Shown: positions 8,857 through 18,098, numbered from the stretch's first letter. The stretch: DNA of 64,000 nucleotides from Streptomyces sp. MUM 2J (GCF_022414535.1 NZ_JADWYM010000004.1:186001-250000); one strand, 5' to 3'. A program made the numbers and translations. Notes: generated by a model from the letters alone, not told the origin.

Positions 8857-9756
8857 TCACAGGCGGAGCCATCCGTCCGGGACGTACCAGTGCCCACCGT
8901 CCCGGACATGGTCGACCACCGCGCGTTCGAGGACCGTTCGGCGCGGCAGCCCGCCGGGGTCACTGTCGGGGGTACCGAAGACGTGGCGGATCGGCGCGTC
9001 GTCCTCCGGTTCCGCCGGCAGGTGACTGATGCGGAAGCGCTCCTGGAAGCGGACGATGTCGGAGCGGTCGGGCAGGTATCGCTTCAGCTGCGGGTCGAGC
9101 AGCCAGGAGCCGCAGGTCACCACCTGGTACGGCTCGTCGGGGTAGTGGCGGGCGAAGAAGGTGCGGGCCAGGTCCAGGGAGCGGTCCACGGCCTGCGGGG
9201 TCAGCGGCCCGAGGAAGTCGGGGATGTGCAGGCCGAGACACGGGTCGTCGGGACCGAGGGGGAGGCCGGCCGCCGCGGCGGATTCGCTCGTCCATTTCCC
9301 GACATGGCCCCGCTGGAACTGCAGCCGGCCCAGCTGGTACAGCTCGCCGCGGAAATGCAGGGTCAGCCACTGGGAACGCAGCAGGCCGCCCGTGCCGTAC
9401 CGCCTGCGATGGCAGGCCAGGGCGCGGCCGGTGTCGGCGAGGGTGCGCCGGGTGACGTCCGGCGGGATTCCCCGCTCGCGGTGGTGAGCGCGTACGGCGG
9501 GCAGGGCCGCGAGCAGGACGTACAGGGGGAAGTAGCGCTGCATGGGGCCGGACGGCCAGTCGAGGTCCGGCAGGTCGGCGCCGCCACGGATCTCGCCGAT
9601 GTCCTGGACGAGTACCGCCAGTCTGCGCTCCGCTGCGGCGCGCAGTTCCGGATCGTCCACCACCCGCCGGCTCATCCGCACGATGTCGTCGATGTCCTCG
9701 TGCGGCACGGAGAGGTCGCAGAGCGTCGCGGCCAGTTCGTCGGTGTCCCAGAGCAC
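8857..9756 (-). CDS. acyltransferase domain-containing protein (GNAT-like C-terminal domain)
   Basis: 299 residues from GTG 9756 (AGGGGG nine bases upstream). The C-terminal half carries features of the GNAT-like proteins annotated as acyltransferase-domain proteins in streptomycetes: QWLTLHFRGELYQLGRLQFQ, LGLHIPDFLGPLTPQAVDRS, then VVTCGSWLLDPQLKRYLP and SDIVRFQERF. The N-terminal half is helical (AATLCDLSVPHEDIDDI). It is cytosolic with no membrane segments. Family members often sit beside beta-hexosaminidase or stress genes, not seen here. Substrate unknown. The gene is intact, in contrast to the remnants just downstream. Confidence 0.75.
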   Translation of the reverse strand: MLWDTDELAATLCDLSVPHEDIDDIVRMSRRVVDDPELRAAAERRLAVLVQDIGEIRGGADLPDLDWPSGPMQRYFPLYVLLAALPAVRAHHRERGIPPDVTRRTLADTGRALACHRRRYGTGGLLRSQWLTLHFRGELYQLGRLQFQRGHVGKWTSESAAAAGLPLGPDDPCLGLHIPDFLGPLTPQAVDRSLDLARTFFARHYPDEPYQVVTCGSWLLDPQLKRYLPDRSDIVRFQERFRISHLPAEPEDDAPIRHVFGTPDSDPGGLPRRTVLERAVVDHVRDGGHWYVPDGWLRL

Positions 9757-9833
9757 GCGCTGAGCCCCCTGTCGGACGGTGTGGAGAACCCCTGCGCCGA
9801 AGAGTACGTTGCGGATGGGAGCTGGTGGTCGCG

Positions 9834-10106
9834 ATGCGTACGGGCAGTGAGCCGACGACGGCGCGCAGTGCGCTGCGGATGCGGTTCTGGCTGAGCCTGT
9901 GGGGCGTGTTCTGGTCGATCTTCGGGACGGCCGTGTTCGCGTTCGTCGGGCGCCCGGGGTGGGCGGCTGCCTGCGGGGTGCTGTGGCTGGTGATCACGGC
10001 GGATCTGGCCGTGATCCTCAAGCACATGCGCGAGGGCCCGCATTTCCAGCCCGGACGGGACGTCCCGCCCTACCTGCCGCCCGAGCACCGCCGACGCTCC
10101 CCGTGA
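9834..10106 (+). CDS. small integral membrane protein
   Basis: 90 residues from ATG 9834; an in-frame GTG at 9825 is the alternative start. Two hydrophobic helices, FWLSLWGVFWSIFGTAVFAF and AAACGVLWLVITADLAVIL, are separated by a short turn and followed by a polar tail HMREGPHFQPGRDVPPYLPP. The helical hairpin with a Pro-rich cytoplasmic end is seen in many uncharacterised actinobacterial membrane proteins. It is divergent from the acyltransferase-domain gene. No functional motif. Confidence 0.7.
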   Translation: MRTGSEPTTARSALRMRFWLSLWGVFWSIFGTAVFAFVGRPGWAAACGVLWLVITADLAVILKHMREGPHFQPGRDVPPYLPPEHRRRSP

Positions 10107-10238
10107 GACGTGAGATCCACTCCTCCCGGGAGAGGCGCCCGTGCGGAGACGCGCACGTCCGCGTCGGCGCACGACGGGCGCACGGGGCGGAGGACACGGC
10201 TCGTCGGAAGAGGACGTGCCTCGGGGAGAGGGCGGACG

Positions 10239-10619
10239 TCAGTTGTCGAAGCGCGCCGCTTCGAGGTACTGCGGGTTGGGGTCCAGGGCGGCGGCGAGGC
10301 GGAAGTGGCGCCTCGCCTGGTCGCCGCGGCCTTGGCGCTCGTAGGTGCGGGCGAGGGCGAAGTGCGCGTAGGCGTTGTCCGGCTCGCGCTCCAGGACGAC
10401 GGAGAACTCCAGCTCGGCGGGTCGCAGTTGCGCGGCGGCGAAGAAGGCCCGGGCACGCAGCAGGCGGGCGGCGGTGTTCTCCGGGTGCGCTGCGATGACG
10501 GAGTCGAGCAGCTTCACCGCACCCCGCGGGTCACGGGCGGCGAGCAGTTGCTCGGCGGCACGGAAGTCGATGACGTGTGTCTCCGGAGTACCTCCGGTCG
10601 AACCGCTGGTTTCGGGCAC
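10239..10619 (-). CDS. tetratricopeptide repeat protein
   Basis: 126 residues from GTG 10619, with GAAGGA eight bases upstream. From residue 18 on there are about three TPR-like helix pairs: AAEQLLAARDPRGAVKLLDS, AARLLRARAFFAAAQLRPAE and YAHFALARTYERQGRGDQAR, with the typical Ala/Gly/Tyr positions and A-x-x-x-P breaks. Such short TPR proteins act as adaptors. It lies just downstream of coaE on the same strand (51 bases apart) and may be co-transcribed. This arrangement, coaE then TPR, is to my memory conserved in streptomycetes, but a functional link to CoA synthesis is not established. Confidence 0.85.
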   Translation of the reverse strand: MPETSGSTGGTPETHVIDFRAAEQLLAARDPRGAVKLLDSVIAAHPENTAARLLRARAFFAAAQLRPAELEFSVVLEREPDNAYAHFALARTYERQGRGDQARRHFRLAAALDPNPQYLEAARFDN

Positions 10620-10669
10620 GGAGAAATCCTTCCCTTGCTGCGGGGGTTCAACGCCCGGGGCGCGTGCCC

Positions 10670-11302
10670 CTATTCCGGGCGGCCGGTACGGGCCCCGCGG
10701 CGCTGCTCGTGCGCCGTGCGTTCCAGTTGCGCCCACACCTCGCGCACCCGCTGCCGGAGCCGCTCCAGGGGCACGTCGTTGTCGATCACGATGTCCGCGA
10801 TCTCGCGGCGCGCGTCGCGGGTGGCCTGGGCGGCCATACGCGCGCGTGCTTCCTCCTCGGTCATCCCGCGCAGCCGGACCAGGCGGTCCAGCTGGGTCTC
10901 CGGGCTCGCGTCGACGACGATCACGACGTCGTAGAGCGGGGCGAGGCCGTTCTCGGTGAGCAGGGGGACGTCGTGCACGACGACGGCGTCGTCGGCGGCG
11001 GCCCGCTCCAGTTCACGGGAACGGGCACCCACCAGGGGGTGCACGATCGCGTTGAGCACGCTGAGCCTGTCGGGGTCGGCGAAGACGACGGCACCCAGCC
11101 GGGGCCGGTCCAGGCTGCCGTCCTCGGCGAGGATCTCCTCGCCGAAGGCGTCGGCGACGGCCGCGAGTCCGGGCGTGCCCGGGGCCACGACCTCGCGCGC
11201 GATCCGGTCCGCGTCGATCAGCACCGCCCCGCACTCGACGAGCAGCCGGGACACCTCGCTCTTGCCGGCGCCGATCCCACCGGTCAGGCCCACCTTCAGC
11301 AT
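10670..11302 (-). CDS. coaE: dephospho-CoA kinase
   Basis: 210 residues from ATG 11302. The P-loop [17 protein letters not shown] begins at residue 5. [10 protein letters not shown], the [12 protein letters not shown] lid region and [13 protein letters not shown] are the conserved CoaE segments, with [20 protein letters not shown] near residue 150. It phosphorylates the ribose 3'-hydroxyl of dephospho-CoA with ATP, the last step of CoA synthesis in the cytoplasm. This is the short form without the C-terminal UPF0157 (GrpB-like) domain seen in mycobacterial CoaE. The PAC2 gene lies upstream with a small terminator between them, and the TPR gene follows. Confidence 0.95.
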   Translation of the reverse strand: MLKVGLTGGIGAGKSEVSRLLVECGAVLIDADRIAREVVAPGTPGLAAVADAFGEEILAEDGSLDRPRLGAVVFADPDRLSVLNAIVHPLVGARSRELERAAADDAVVVHDVPLLTENGLAPLYDVVIVVDASPETQLDRLVRLRGMTEEEARARMAAQATRDARREIADIVIDNDVPLERLRQRVREVWAQLERTAHEQRRGARTGRPE

Positions 11303-11315
11303 GAGCGGAAGCCTA

Positions 11316-11348
11316 GGCCCTGCCACCGGTGGTGCGCGGGGCAGGGCC
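11316..11348 (-). terminator. hairpin between PAC2 gene and coaE
   Basis: GGCCCTGCC (11316-11324) pairs perfectly with GGCAGGGCC (11340-11348) around a 15-base loop, 24 bases after the PAC2 stop. There is no U-tract, as is usual in streptomycetes. It could reduce read-through into coaE. Confidence 0.5.
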
Positions 11349-11371
11349 CGGGCCGAGGGACCGGGACGGCG

Positions 11372-12310
11372 TCAGTTGTCGCCCTCACGTTCGGCGAGGA
11401 ACCTCTCGAACTCGCGCCCGATCTCATCGGCGGACGGGATCTCGACGGGGTCGGCGAGCATGTTGCCGCGTGTCTCGGCGCCCGCGGCCGCGTCGTACTG
11501 GTGCTCCAGGCCCTGGACGAGGGCGGTCAGTTCCTCGTCGCCCTCCCGGATCTGGCGTTCGATCTCGGTCTGCGTCCGGTGGGCGTCCGTACGCAGCGCG
11601 TGCGCGATACCCGGCAGCACCAGGCCGGTGGCGGCGGTGATGGACTCCAGGGCGGTCAGTGCGGCGTCCGGGTACGCCGACCGGGCGATGTAGTGCGGGA
11701 CGTGCGCGGCGACGCCCAGGACGTCGTGCCCGGCCTCCATGAGGCGGTACTCGACGAGCGCCTCGGCACTGCCGGGCACCTGCGCCTCGTCGAAGGGGCT
11801 GCGGTGGCCCGGGACGAGCTCCGTGCGGTTGCCGTGCGGGGTGAGACCGACCGGGCGGGTGTGGGGCACGCCCATGGGGATGCCGTGGAAGTTGACCGAC
11901 AGGCGTACGCCGAGCCGCTCGACGATCTGCTGCACGGCCGCCGCGAAGCGCTCCCACTCCACGTCCGGTTCGGGGCCGGACAGCAGCAGGAACGGGGCTC
12001 CGGTGGCGTCCTGGACGAGCCGTACGGTGATGGACGGTTCCTCGTAGCCGGCCCAGCGGTCGCGCCGGAAGGTCAGCAGGGGCCGGCGGGCGCGGTAGTC
12101 CACCAGCCGGTCGTGGTCGAAGCGGGCGACGACCTGGTGGGGCAGCGAGTCGAGAAGCCGGTCGACGATCTGGTCGCCGGTCTCGCCCGCGTCGATGTAT
12201 CCGTCGAAGTGGTAGAGCATGACAAGTCCGGCCGACTCCTGGGCGAGCGCCATGTCGACGACGGCCAGGCCCTTCGGCTCCCATGCGTACAAACCCTGCG
12301 GATCAAGCAC
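11372..12310 (-). CDS. PAC2 family protein (proteasome assembly chaperone-like)
   Basis: 312 residues from GTG 12310, eight bases after AGGAGGAG. The N-terminal PAC2 fold is recognisable: [40 protein letters not shown] and [20 protein letters not shown], then the [20 protein letters not shown] segment. The end is a charged helical tail ([33 protein letters not shown]). PAC2 proteins in archaea and eukaryotes chaperone proteasome assembly, and actinobacteria, which have proteasomes, carry orthologues of uncertain role. Cytosolic, probably transcribed from its own promoter. Confidence 0.9.
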   Translation of the reverse strand: MLDPQGLYAWEPKGLAVVDMALAQESAGLVMLYHFDGYIDAGETGDQIVDRLLDSLPHQVVARFDHDRLVDYRARRPLLTFRRDRWAGYEEPSITVRLVQDATGAPFLLLSGPEPDVEWERFAAAVQQIVERLGVRLSVNFHGIPMGVPHTRPVGLTPHGNRTELVPGHRSPFDEAQVPGSAEALVEYRLMEAGHDVLGVAAHVPHYIARSAYPDAALTALESITAATGLVLPGIAHALRTDAHRTQTEIERQIREGDEELTALVQGLEHQYDAAAGAETRGNMLADPVEIPSADEIGREFERFLAEREGDN

Positions 12311-12450
12311 TTGGACCGCTCCTCCTCGTGTTCTCGCAGAACAACGCGGGCGGGAGCGCGGGCATTCCCGGGCCGGAGCCTTGATCAGCCGACCTCTGCG
12401 GGCTTCTCACGTCACGGCGGCTGGATGGGCGGGAGCGGTGGGCCGGACAC

Positions 12451-12490
12451 GGCCGAGGGGCCGCACCTCGAAAGGTGCGGCCCCTCGGCC
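12451..12490 (-). terminator. strong intrinsic terminator of rpsA
   Basis: A perfect 18-bp stem (GGCCGAGGGGCCGCACCT at 12451-12468 with its complement at 12473-12490) closed by a CGAA tetraloop, 27 bases downstream of the rpsA stop. It separates rpsA from the PAC2 gene. Confidence 0.9.
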
Positions 12491-12516
12491 TCGGCTGTGC
12501 CTCAGCGGTGAGCGGG

Positions 12517-14010
12517 TCAGCTCTGGCCGCCCGCCAGCTTCTCGCGCAGCGCGGCGAGCGCCTCGTCCGAGGCCAGGGCGCCGGACTGGTCGCCGCCCTC
12601 GGAGGAGTACGAACCGCCGCCGGTCGCGGCCGGAGCGGCGGCCTCGCCGCCCTCGGCGGCAGCGGCAGCGTCCGCCTCGCGGGACTTGACGACCTGCTGC
12701 TGGTGCTGCTCGAAGCGGGTCTGCGCCTCGGCGTACTGGCGCTCCCACTCCTCGCGCTGCTTCTCGTAGCCCTCGAGCCAGTCGTTGGTCTCGGGGTCGA
12801 AGCCCTCGGGGTAGATGTAGTTGCCCTGGTCGTCGTAGGACGCGGCCATGCCGTACAGGGTCGGGTCGAACTCGACCGCCATCGGGTCGGCACCGAAGGA
12901 CTCGTTGGCCTGCTTCAGCGAGAGGCTGATGCGACGACGCTCGAGGTCGATGTCGATGACCTTGACGAAGATCTCGTCGTTGACCTGGACGACCTGCTCC
13001 GGGATCTCCACGTGGCGCTCGGCCAGCTCGGAGATGTGGACCAGACCCTCGATGCCCTCGTCCACGCGGACGAACGCACCGAACGGAACCAGCTTCGTGA
13101 CCTTGCCGGGCACGACCTGGCCGATCTGGTGGGTACGGGCGAACTGCTGCCACGGGTCTTCCTGGGTCGCCTTCAGCGACAGGGAGACACGCTCGCGGTC
13201 CATGTCGACGTCGAGGACCTCGACGGTGACCTCCTGGCCGACCTCGACAACCTCGGACGGGTGGTCGATGTGCTTCCAGGACAGCTCGGAGACGTGGACC
13301 AGGCCGTCGACGCCACCCAGGTCCACGAAGGCACCGAAGTTGACGATCGAGGAGACGACGCCGGAGCGGACCTGCCCCTTCTGCAGGGTGGTGAGGAACG
13401 TCTGGCGGACCTCGGACTGGGTCTGCTCGAGCCAGGCACGGCGGGACAGGACCACGTTGTTGCGGTTCTTGTCCAGCTCGATGATCTTCGCCTCGAGCTC
13501 CTTGCCCACGTAGGGCTGGAGGTCGCGGACGCGGCGCATCTCGACCAGGGAGGCCGGGAGGAAGCCACGGAGGCCGATGTCGAGGATGAGACCACCCTTG
13601 ACGACCTCGATGACGGTACCGGTGACGATGCCGTCCTCTTCCTTGATCTTCTCGATGGTGCCCCAGGCACGCTCGTACTGGGCGCGCTTCTTCGAGAGGA
13701 TCAGGCGGCCTTCCTTGTCCTCCTTCTGAAGGACAAGGGCCTCGATCTCGTCGCCGACGGCGACGACCTCGTTCGGGTCGACGTCGTGCTTGATCGAGAG
13801 CTCGCGGCTCGGGATGACACCTTCGGTCTTGTAACCGATGTCGAGCAGGACCTCGTCCCGGTCGACCTTCACGATGACGCCGTCGACGATGTCGCCGTCG
13901 TTGAAGTACTTGATCGTCTCGTCGATCGCTGCGAGGAAGGCTTCCTCGTTACCGATGTCGTTGACCGCTACCTGCGGGGTGGTGGCGGTGGTCTCGGTGC
14001 TGCTCGTCAT
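12517..14010 (-). CDS. rpsA: 30S ribosomal protein S1
   Basis: 497 residues from ATG 14010 (MTSSTETTATTPQ). Four S1 RNA-binding repeats: about 35-103 (GDIVDGVIVKVDRDEVLLDI), 121-187 (IVTGTVIEVVKGGLILDIGL), 208-276 (RSGVVSSIVNFGAFVDLGGV) and 293-362 (VPGKVTKLVPFGAFVRVDEG), followed by a charged and Ala/Gly-rich tail. The actinobacterial four-repeat form is shorter than the six-repeat E. coli protein. S1 binds mRNA leaders and delivers them to the 30S subunit. Codon use is highly biased, as expected for a highly expressed gene. It has its own promoter and strong terminator. Confidence 0.98.
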   Translation of the reverse strand: MTSSTETTATTPQVAVNDIGNEEAFLAAIDETIKYFNDGDIVDGVIVKVDRDEVLLDIGYKTEGVIPSRELSIKHDVDPNEVVAVGDEIEALVLQKEDKEGRLILSKKRAQYERAWGTIEKIKEEDGIVTGTVIEVVKGGLILDIGLRGFLPASLVEMRRVRDLQPYVGKELEAKIIELDKNRNNVVLSRRAWLEQTQSEVRQTFLTTLQKGQVRSGVVSSIVNFGAFVDLGGVDGLVHVSELSWKHIDHPSEVVEVGQEVTVEVLDVDMDRERVSLSLKATQEDPWQQFARTHQIGQVVPGKVTKLVPFGAFVRVDEGIEGLVHISELAERHVEIPEQVVQVNDEIFVKVIDIDLERRRISLSLKQANESFGADPMAVEFDPTLYGMAASYDDQGNYIYPEGFDPETNDWLEGYEKQREEWERQYAEAQTRFEQHQQQVVKSREADAAAAAEGGEAAAPAATGGGSYSSEGGDQSGALASDEALAALREKLAGGQS

Positions 14011-14206
14011 GTGGGAAAGGGCTCCGGTACGGACATTGAAGTCGTAGGTACTGCTACGCCGGAGCCCGTTTCGCTCTGCAGAAGCCGGACAGCCAAGGAA
14101 GCGCCACACAAAACCGCTGGTGGCGCCTCGAGAACCGAGGGGACATACAACAGATGCGAGCGCAGCCTGCTACGTCTGAGGTGCGCAGGCCCGCAGCGCA
14201 ACTTGT

Positions 14207-14235
14207 AGCATACGGGGGCAGCCGGGCAGGGTCAA
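14207..14235 (-). promoter_or_regulatory. rpsA promoter (vegetative sigma factor type)
   Basis: On the minus strand TTGACC (14230-14235) is separated by exactly 17 bases from TATGCT (14207-14212), a near-consensus HrdB-type promoter. Transcription would start near 14200, giving a leader of about 190 bases before the rpsA ATG at 14010. Confidence 0.75.
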
Positions 14236-14450
14236 TGCGCGAAGGCGCACACCCGGGGCGGACCGCCGCATTCCCGGCACAGAACCTGTGGCGTCGGCCG
14301 CAGGTCGGACGTTGCCCCGCGCCCGTGCGGGCCCACCGCACCCCCTGGGGGACGCGGCCGGGACAGGTTGGACGGAAGAGTACGACGAGGGAGCCGATCA
14401 TCCAAGAGCCCGAACCGTTCGCAAACCCGGAAGGGACCCCTGGGCCGGAC
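14236..14450. other. divergent region between rpsA promoter and methyltransferase
   Basis: No gene is supported here. The methyltransferase frame stays open back to 14154, but an upstream start at ATG 14235 would sit inside the rpsA -35 element and encode an Arg/Pro-rich sequence, so a downstream start is preferred. Confidence 0.4.
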
Positions 14451-15242
14451 GTGGACGCCGAGGCCACCCGGCGTGCGGCCGGGGTCGCCGAGAGCGCCCG
14501 GGCCAACCGGGGCTGGTGGGACCGCAACGCGGACGAGTACCAAGTCGAGCACGGCACCTTCCTGGGTGACGACCGCTTCGTATGGGGCCCGGAGGGCCTG
14601 GACGAGGTGGAGGCGGAGTTGCTCGGCCCACCGCAGGAGCTGAAGGGCCGCGCCGTGCTGGAGATCGGCGCCGGTGCGGCCCAGTGCGCGCGCTGGCTGG
14701 CCGCCCAGGGCGCCCGCCCGGTCGCCCTCGACATCTCCCATCGGCAGCTCCAGCACGCGCTGCGCATCGGCGGATCGTTTCCCCTGGTGTGCGCGGACGC
14801 GGGTGCGCTGCCCTTCGCCGACGCCTCCTTCGACCTGGCGTGCTCGGCGTACGGCGCGCTGCCCTTCGTGGCCGATCCGCGGCTGGTGCTGCGGGAGGTG
14901 CGCCGGGTGCTGCGGCCCGGGGGCAGGTTCGCCTTCTCGGTGACGCACCCGATCCGCTGGGCGTTCCCGGACGAGCCGGGACCCGAGGGCCTGTCGGTGT
15001 CGGCGTCCTACTTCGACCGCACACCGTATGTCGAGCAGGACGAGGAGGGCCGTGCGGTGTACGTCGAGCACCACCGCACGCTCGGTGACCGGGTCCGGGA
15101 CGTGGTGGCGTCGGGATTCCGGCTGGTGGACCTGGTGGAGCCCGAGTGGCCGGCCTGGAACACCTCCGAGTGGGGTGGCTGGTCGCCGCTGCGCGGGCGT
15201 CTCCTCCCCGGGACGGCCGTCTTCGTGTGCGAGCGGGACTGA
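14451..15242 (+). CDS. class I SAM-dependent methyltransferase
   Basis: 263 residues if GTG 14451 is the start; the position is uncertain because no strong ribosome-binding site precedes it and the frame is open further upstream. Conserved sequence begins at about residue 10 (ESARANRGWWDRNADEYQVE). Motif I is VLEIGAGAAQCARWLAAQGA, motif II VALDIS, motif III region CADAGALPFADASFDLACSA, then LREVRRVLRPGGRFAFSVTH. This is a typical UbiE/Methyltransf_11-type fold. The GWW-x-x-NADEY start is characteristic of an actinobacterial subgroup without known substrate. It is divergent from rpsA and 104 bases upstream of hrpB on the same strand. Confidence 0.85.
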   Translation: MDAEATRRAAGVAESARANRGWWDRNADEYQVEHGTFLGDDRFVWGPEGLDEVEAELLGPPQELKGRAVLEIGAGAAQCARWLAAQGARPVALDISHRQLQHALRIGGSFPLVCADAGALPFADASFDLACSAYGALPFVADPRLVLREVRRVLRPGGRFAFSVTHPIRWAFPDEPGPEGLSVSASYFDRTPYVEQDEEGRAVYVEHHRTLGDRVRDVVASGFRLVDLVEPEWPAWNTSEWGGWSPLRGRLLPGTAVFVCERD

Positions 15243-15253
15243 CGCTCCCCGCA

Positions 15254-15306
15254 CCGGAGGTTGTCCCCGTCGGGAAGGTTGTCCCCACCGGGAAGGTTGT
15301 CCACAG
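15254..15306 (+). repeat. three 18-bp-spaced DnaA-box-like repeats
   Basis: Three imperfect tandem units of about 18 bases carry TTGTCCCCG (15261-15269), TTGTCCCCA (15279-15287) and TTGTCCACA (15297-15305). The last is an exact match to the preferred Streptomyces DnaA box, the second differs at one position and the first at two. Spacing is exactly 18 bases. They lie 41-93 bases before the hrpB start. Inference: a DnaA binding cluster affecting hrpB transcription or titrating DnaA. Confidence 0.55.
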
Positions 15307-15346
15307 GTGCCGCAGCGGCGGCCGGCCCGCGTACGACACTGGGGAC

Positions 15347-17893
15347 GTGATCCGTAACGACGCTCTGGACGCGCTGCCCGTGCGCGGCGCCCTGCCCGCC
15401 CTGAACGAGGCCCTGGACACCCATGGCACCGCGGTGCTCGTCGCGCCTCCCGGGACCGGCAAGACCACCCTGGTGCCGCTGGTGCTGGCCGGGCTGCTGG
15501 GCGACGGTCCGGCGCGGCGCGTCGTGGTGGCCGAACCGCGGCGGATCGCGGCGCGGGCGGCGGCCCGGCGGATGGCGTGGCTGCTGGGCGAGAAGGTCGG
15601 CGAGCGTGTCGGCCACACCGTCCGCGGCGAGCGATGCGTGGGACGGAACACGCGTGTGGAGGTCGTCACCACCGGTGTGCTGCTCCAGCGGCTCCAGCGG
15701 GACCAGGAGCTTCCGGGTGTGGACGTGGTGGTGCTCGACGAGTGTCACGAGCGGCATCTGGACGCGGACACGTCCGCGGCGTTCCTGTGGGACGTGCGCG
15801 AGACGCTGCGGCCGGAGCTGCGGCTGGTGGCCGCGTCTGCGACCACGGACGCGGAGGGCTGGTCGCGGCTGCTGGGCGGGGCGCCGGTGGTCGAGGCGGA
15901 CGGCGTCTCCCACCCGGTGGAGGTGGTGTGGGCGCCGCCCGTCCGTCCGGTACGGCCGCCGCACGGCATGCGGGTGGACCCCGCTCAGCTGGCGCACGTG
16001 GCGTCGGTGGTGCGGCGGGCGCTGGCCGAGCGGTCCGGTGACGTGCTGTGCTTCCTGCCGGGCGTGGGCGAGATCGCGCGGGTGGCGGCCCGGCTGGGGG
16101 ACCTGGACGGTGTGGACGTGCTCCAGGTGCACGGGCGGGCGCCGACCGCGGTGCAGGACGCGGTGCTGGCGCCCGGCGGGCGGCGCCGGGTGGTGCTGGC
16201 GACGTCGGTGGCCGAGTCCTCGTTGACCGTTCCCGGGGTGCGGGTGGTCGTGGACTCGGGGCTGGCGCGCGAGCCGCGGGTGGACCACGCGCGCGGGCTG
16301 AGCGCGCTGACGACGGTGCGGGCCTCGCAGGCCGCGGGGCGGCAGCGGGCGGGGCGGGCCGGACGTGAGGCGCCGGGCGCGGTGTACCGGTGCTGGGACC
16401 GGGCCGAGGACGCACGACTGCCGCGGTTTCCGGCGCCGGAGATCAAGGTGGCCGACCTCACCGCATTCGCGTTGCAGGCGGCCTGCTGGGGGGATCCGGA
16501 CGCCTCCGGGCTGGCGTTGCTGGACCCTCCGCCGGGCGGTGCGATGGCGGCGGCGCGGGCCGCCCTGGCGGCGGTGGGGGCCGTGGACGCCGAGGGCCGG
16601 GCGACCCGGCGCGGGCAGATGTTGTCCCGGCTCGGGCTGCACCCCCGGCTGGGGCGGGCACTGCTGGACGCCTCCGGCGCGGGGGCCGAGGTGGTGGCGC
16701 TGCTGTCGGAAGAGGCGCCCCGGGAGTACGGCGACGATCTGGCCGCCGCGGTGCGGCAGGCCCGGCGCGGAGGTGACGGTTACTGCGCGCGGTGGCGGAC
16801 GGAGGTGCGTCGGCTGCGGTCCGCGCTGGGGGAGGCGGCGCACCCGCCGGCACCGGGTGGCCGGTCGCACGTGGACGTCGGGCACGCGGCGGGTGGGCGT
16901 GACGAGGAGGCGGACCGGTCCGTCGACCGGACGGCCGGTCTGGTCGCCGCCCTCGCCTTTCCCGAGCGGGTCGCCAGGCTGGACGGGGGCTCGTACCTGA
17001 TGGCTTCGGGCACCCGGGCGGACCTGCCAGAGAACTCGCCTCTGCGCGGCTGCCCGTGGATCGCCGTCGCGGTCGCCGACCGGCCTGTCGGCAGGGGGCA
17101 CGCGCGCGTGCAGCTCGGGGCCGCGGTCGACGAGGACCTGGCCCGGCTCGCGGGGGCCGCCCTGCTCGACGAACGGGAGGAGGTGCGGTGGGCCGACGGG
17201 GACGTGGTGGCGCGCCGCGTGGAACGGCTGGGTGCCATCGAACTGGCGGCGCGGCCCCTGTCCGCCGCCGATCCCGGGCTCGTGCGGGGGGCTCTGCTGG
17301 ACGGGCTGCGGCAGGAGGGGCTCGGGCTGCTGCGCTGGTCCGCGGAGGCCTTGGCGTTGCGGCAGCGGCTGGCGTTCGTACGACTGCACCACGGCCAGCC
17401 GTGGCCCGAGGTGTCGGACGGCGCTCTGTTCGCACGCGTCGACGCGTGGCTGGAACCGGAGCTGAGCAGGGCTCGGCGGCGCGCCGATCTCACGCGCATC
17501 GACGCCGGCGCGGCGCTCGGTCGGCTGTTGCCCTGGGCGTCGGGTGAGGCGGGACGGTTGGGCGAGCTGGCGCCGGAGCGCATCAGCGTGCCCAGCGGGT
17601 CGAGGGTCCGGGTCGACTACACCGATCCCGAACGTCCCGTCCTCGCGGTGAAGTTGCAGGAGATGTTCGGTCTGCAGGAGTCGCCCGCGCTCGCGGGCGT
17701 GCCGCTGCTGGTGCACCTGCTCTCCCCCGCCGGGCGGCCCGTGGCGGTGACGGCCGACCTGGCCTCGTTCTGGAGGGACGGATACAGGGGGGTTCGGGCC
17801 GAGCTGAGGGGGCGTTACCCGAAGCATCCGTGGCCGGAGGATCCCGCGGCCGCGGAGCCGACCCGTCACACCAACGCGCGGCTCAGGAGATGA
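15347..17893 (+). CDS. hrpB: ATP-dependent helicase HrpB
   Basis: 848 residues from GTG 15347 (VIRNDALDALPVRGALPALN). DEAH/DExH helicase core: Walker A APPGTGKTTLVPL (GTGKT at 36-40), motif II DECH at 131-134, motif III ASATTDAEG, then the C-terminal RecA lobe with VVLATSVAESSLTVPGVRVV and QAAGRQRAGRAGREAPGAVY. The family-specific C-terminal domain contains VKLQEMFGLQESPALAGVPL and LASFWRDGYRGVRAELRGRY. Length matches the HrpB family (about 800-850). HrpB is a conserved bacterial RNA/DNA helicase of poorly defined role. The start follows TGGGGAC. The upstream DnaA-box-like array is the only regulatory signal I see. Confidence 0.95.
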   Translation: MIRNDALDALPVRGALPALNEALDTHGTAVLVAPPGTGKTTLVPLVLAGLLGDGPARRVVVAEPRRIAARAAARRMAWLLGEKVGERVGHTVRGERCVGRNTRVEVVTTGVLLQRLQRDQELPGVDVVVLDECHERHLDADTSAAFLWDVRETLRPELRLVAASATTDAEGWSRLLGGAPVVEADGVSHPVEVVWAPPVRPVRPPHGMRVDPAQLAHVASVVRRALAERSGDVLCFLPGVGEIARVAARLGDLDGVDVLQVHGRAPTAVQDAVLAPGGRRRVVLATSVAESSLTVPGVRVVVDSGLAREPRVDHARGLSALTTVRASQAAGRQRAGRAGREAPGAVYRCWDRAEDARLPRFPAPEIKVADLTAFALQAACWGDPDASGLALLDPPPGGAMAAARAALAAVGAVDAEGRATRRGQMLSRLGLHPRLGRALLDASGAGAEVVALLSEEAPREYGDDLAAAVRQARRGGDGYCARWRTEVRRLRSALGEAAHPPAPGGRSHVDVGHAAGGRDEEADRSVDRTAGLVAALAFPERVARLDGGSYLMASGTRADLPENSPLRGCPWIAVAVADRPVGRGHARVQLGAAVDEDLARLAGAALLDEREEVRWADGDVVARRVERLGAIELAARPLSAADPGLVRGALLDGLRQEGLGLLRWSAEALALRQRLAFVRLHHGQPWPEVSDGALFARVDAWLEPELSRARRRADLTRIDAGAALGRLLPWASGEAGRLGELAPERISVPSGSRVRVDYTDPERPVLAVKLQEMFGLQESPALAGVPLLVHLLSPAGRPVAVTADLASFWRDGYRGVRAELRGRYPKHPWPEDPAAAEPTRHTNARLRR

Positions 17894-18098
17894 GCGGGAA
17901 CGGCAGTACGACTGCCACTCGCACGTGGGGCGCCGCGCGACGCCCCGGGACGGAAGGGTGAGACGCAGAGCGGGGGCGGAGGCCGGGAACACGGGCACCG
18001 GTGTGTGGAGGACGGGCGGCCATGCCGGTGCGTGGTGGTGAGGGCACCGGCGTCGCGCCGCCCCTCCCCGCCGAGCGCCGGCCCACGGTTGTGAACGC

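Noticed and set aside
14235..14450. Upstream start (ATG 14235) for the methyltransferase
   Set aside because: It overlaps the rpsA -35 box and would add an Arg/Pro-rich stretch not typical of the family.
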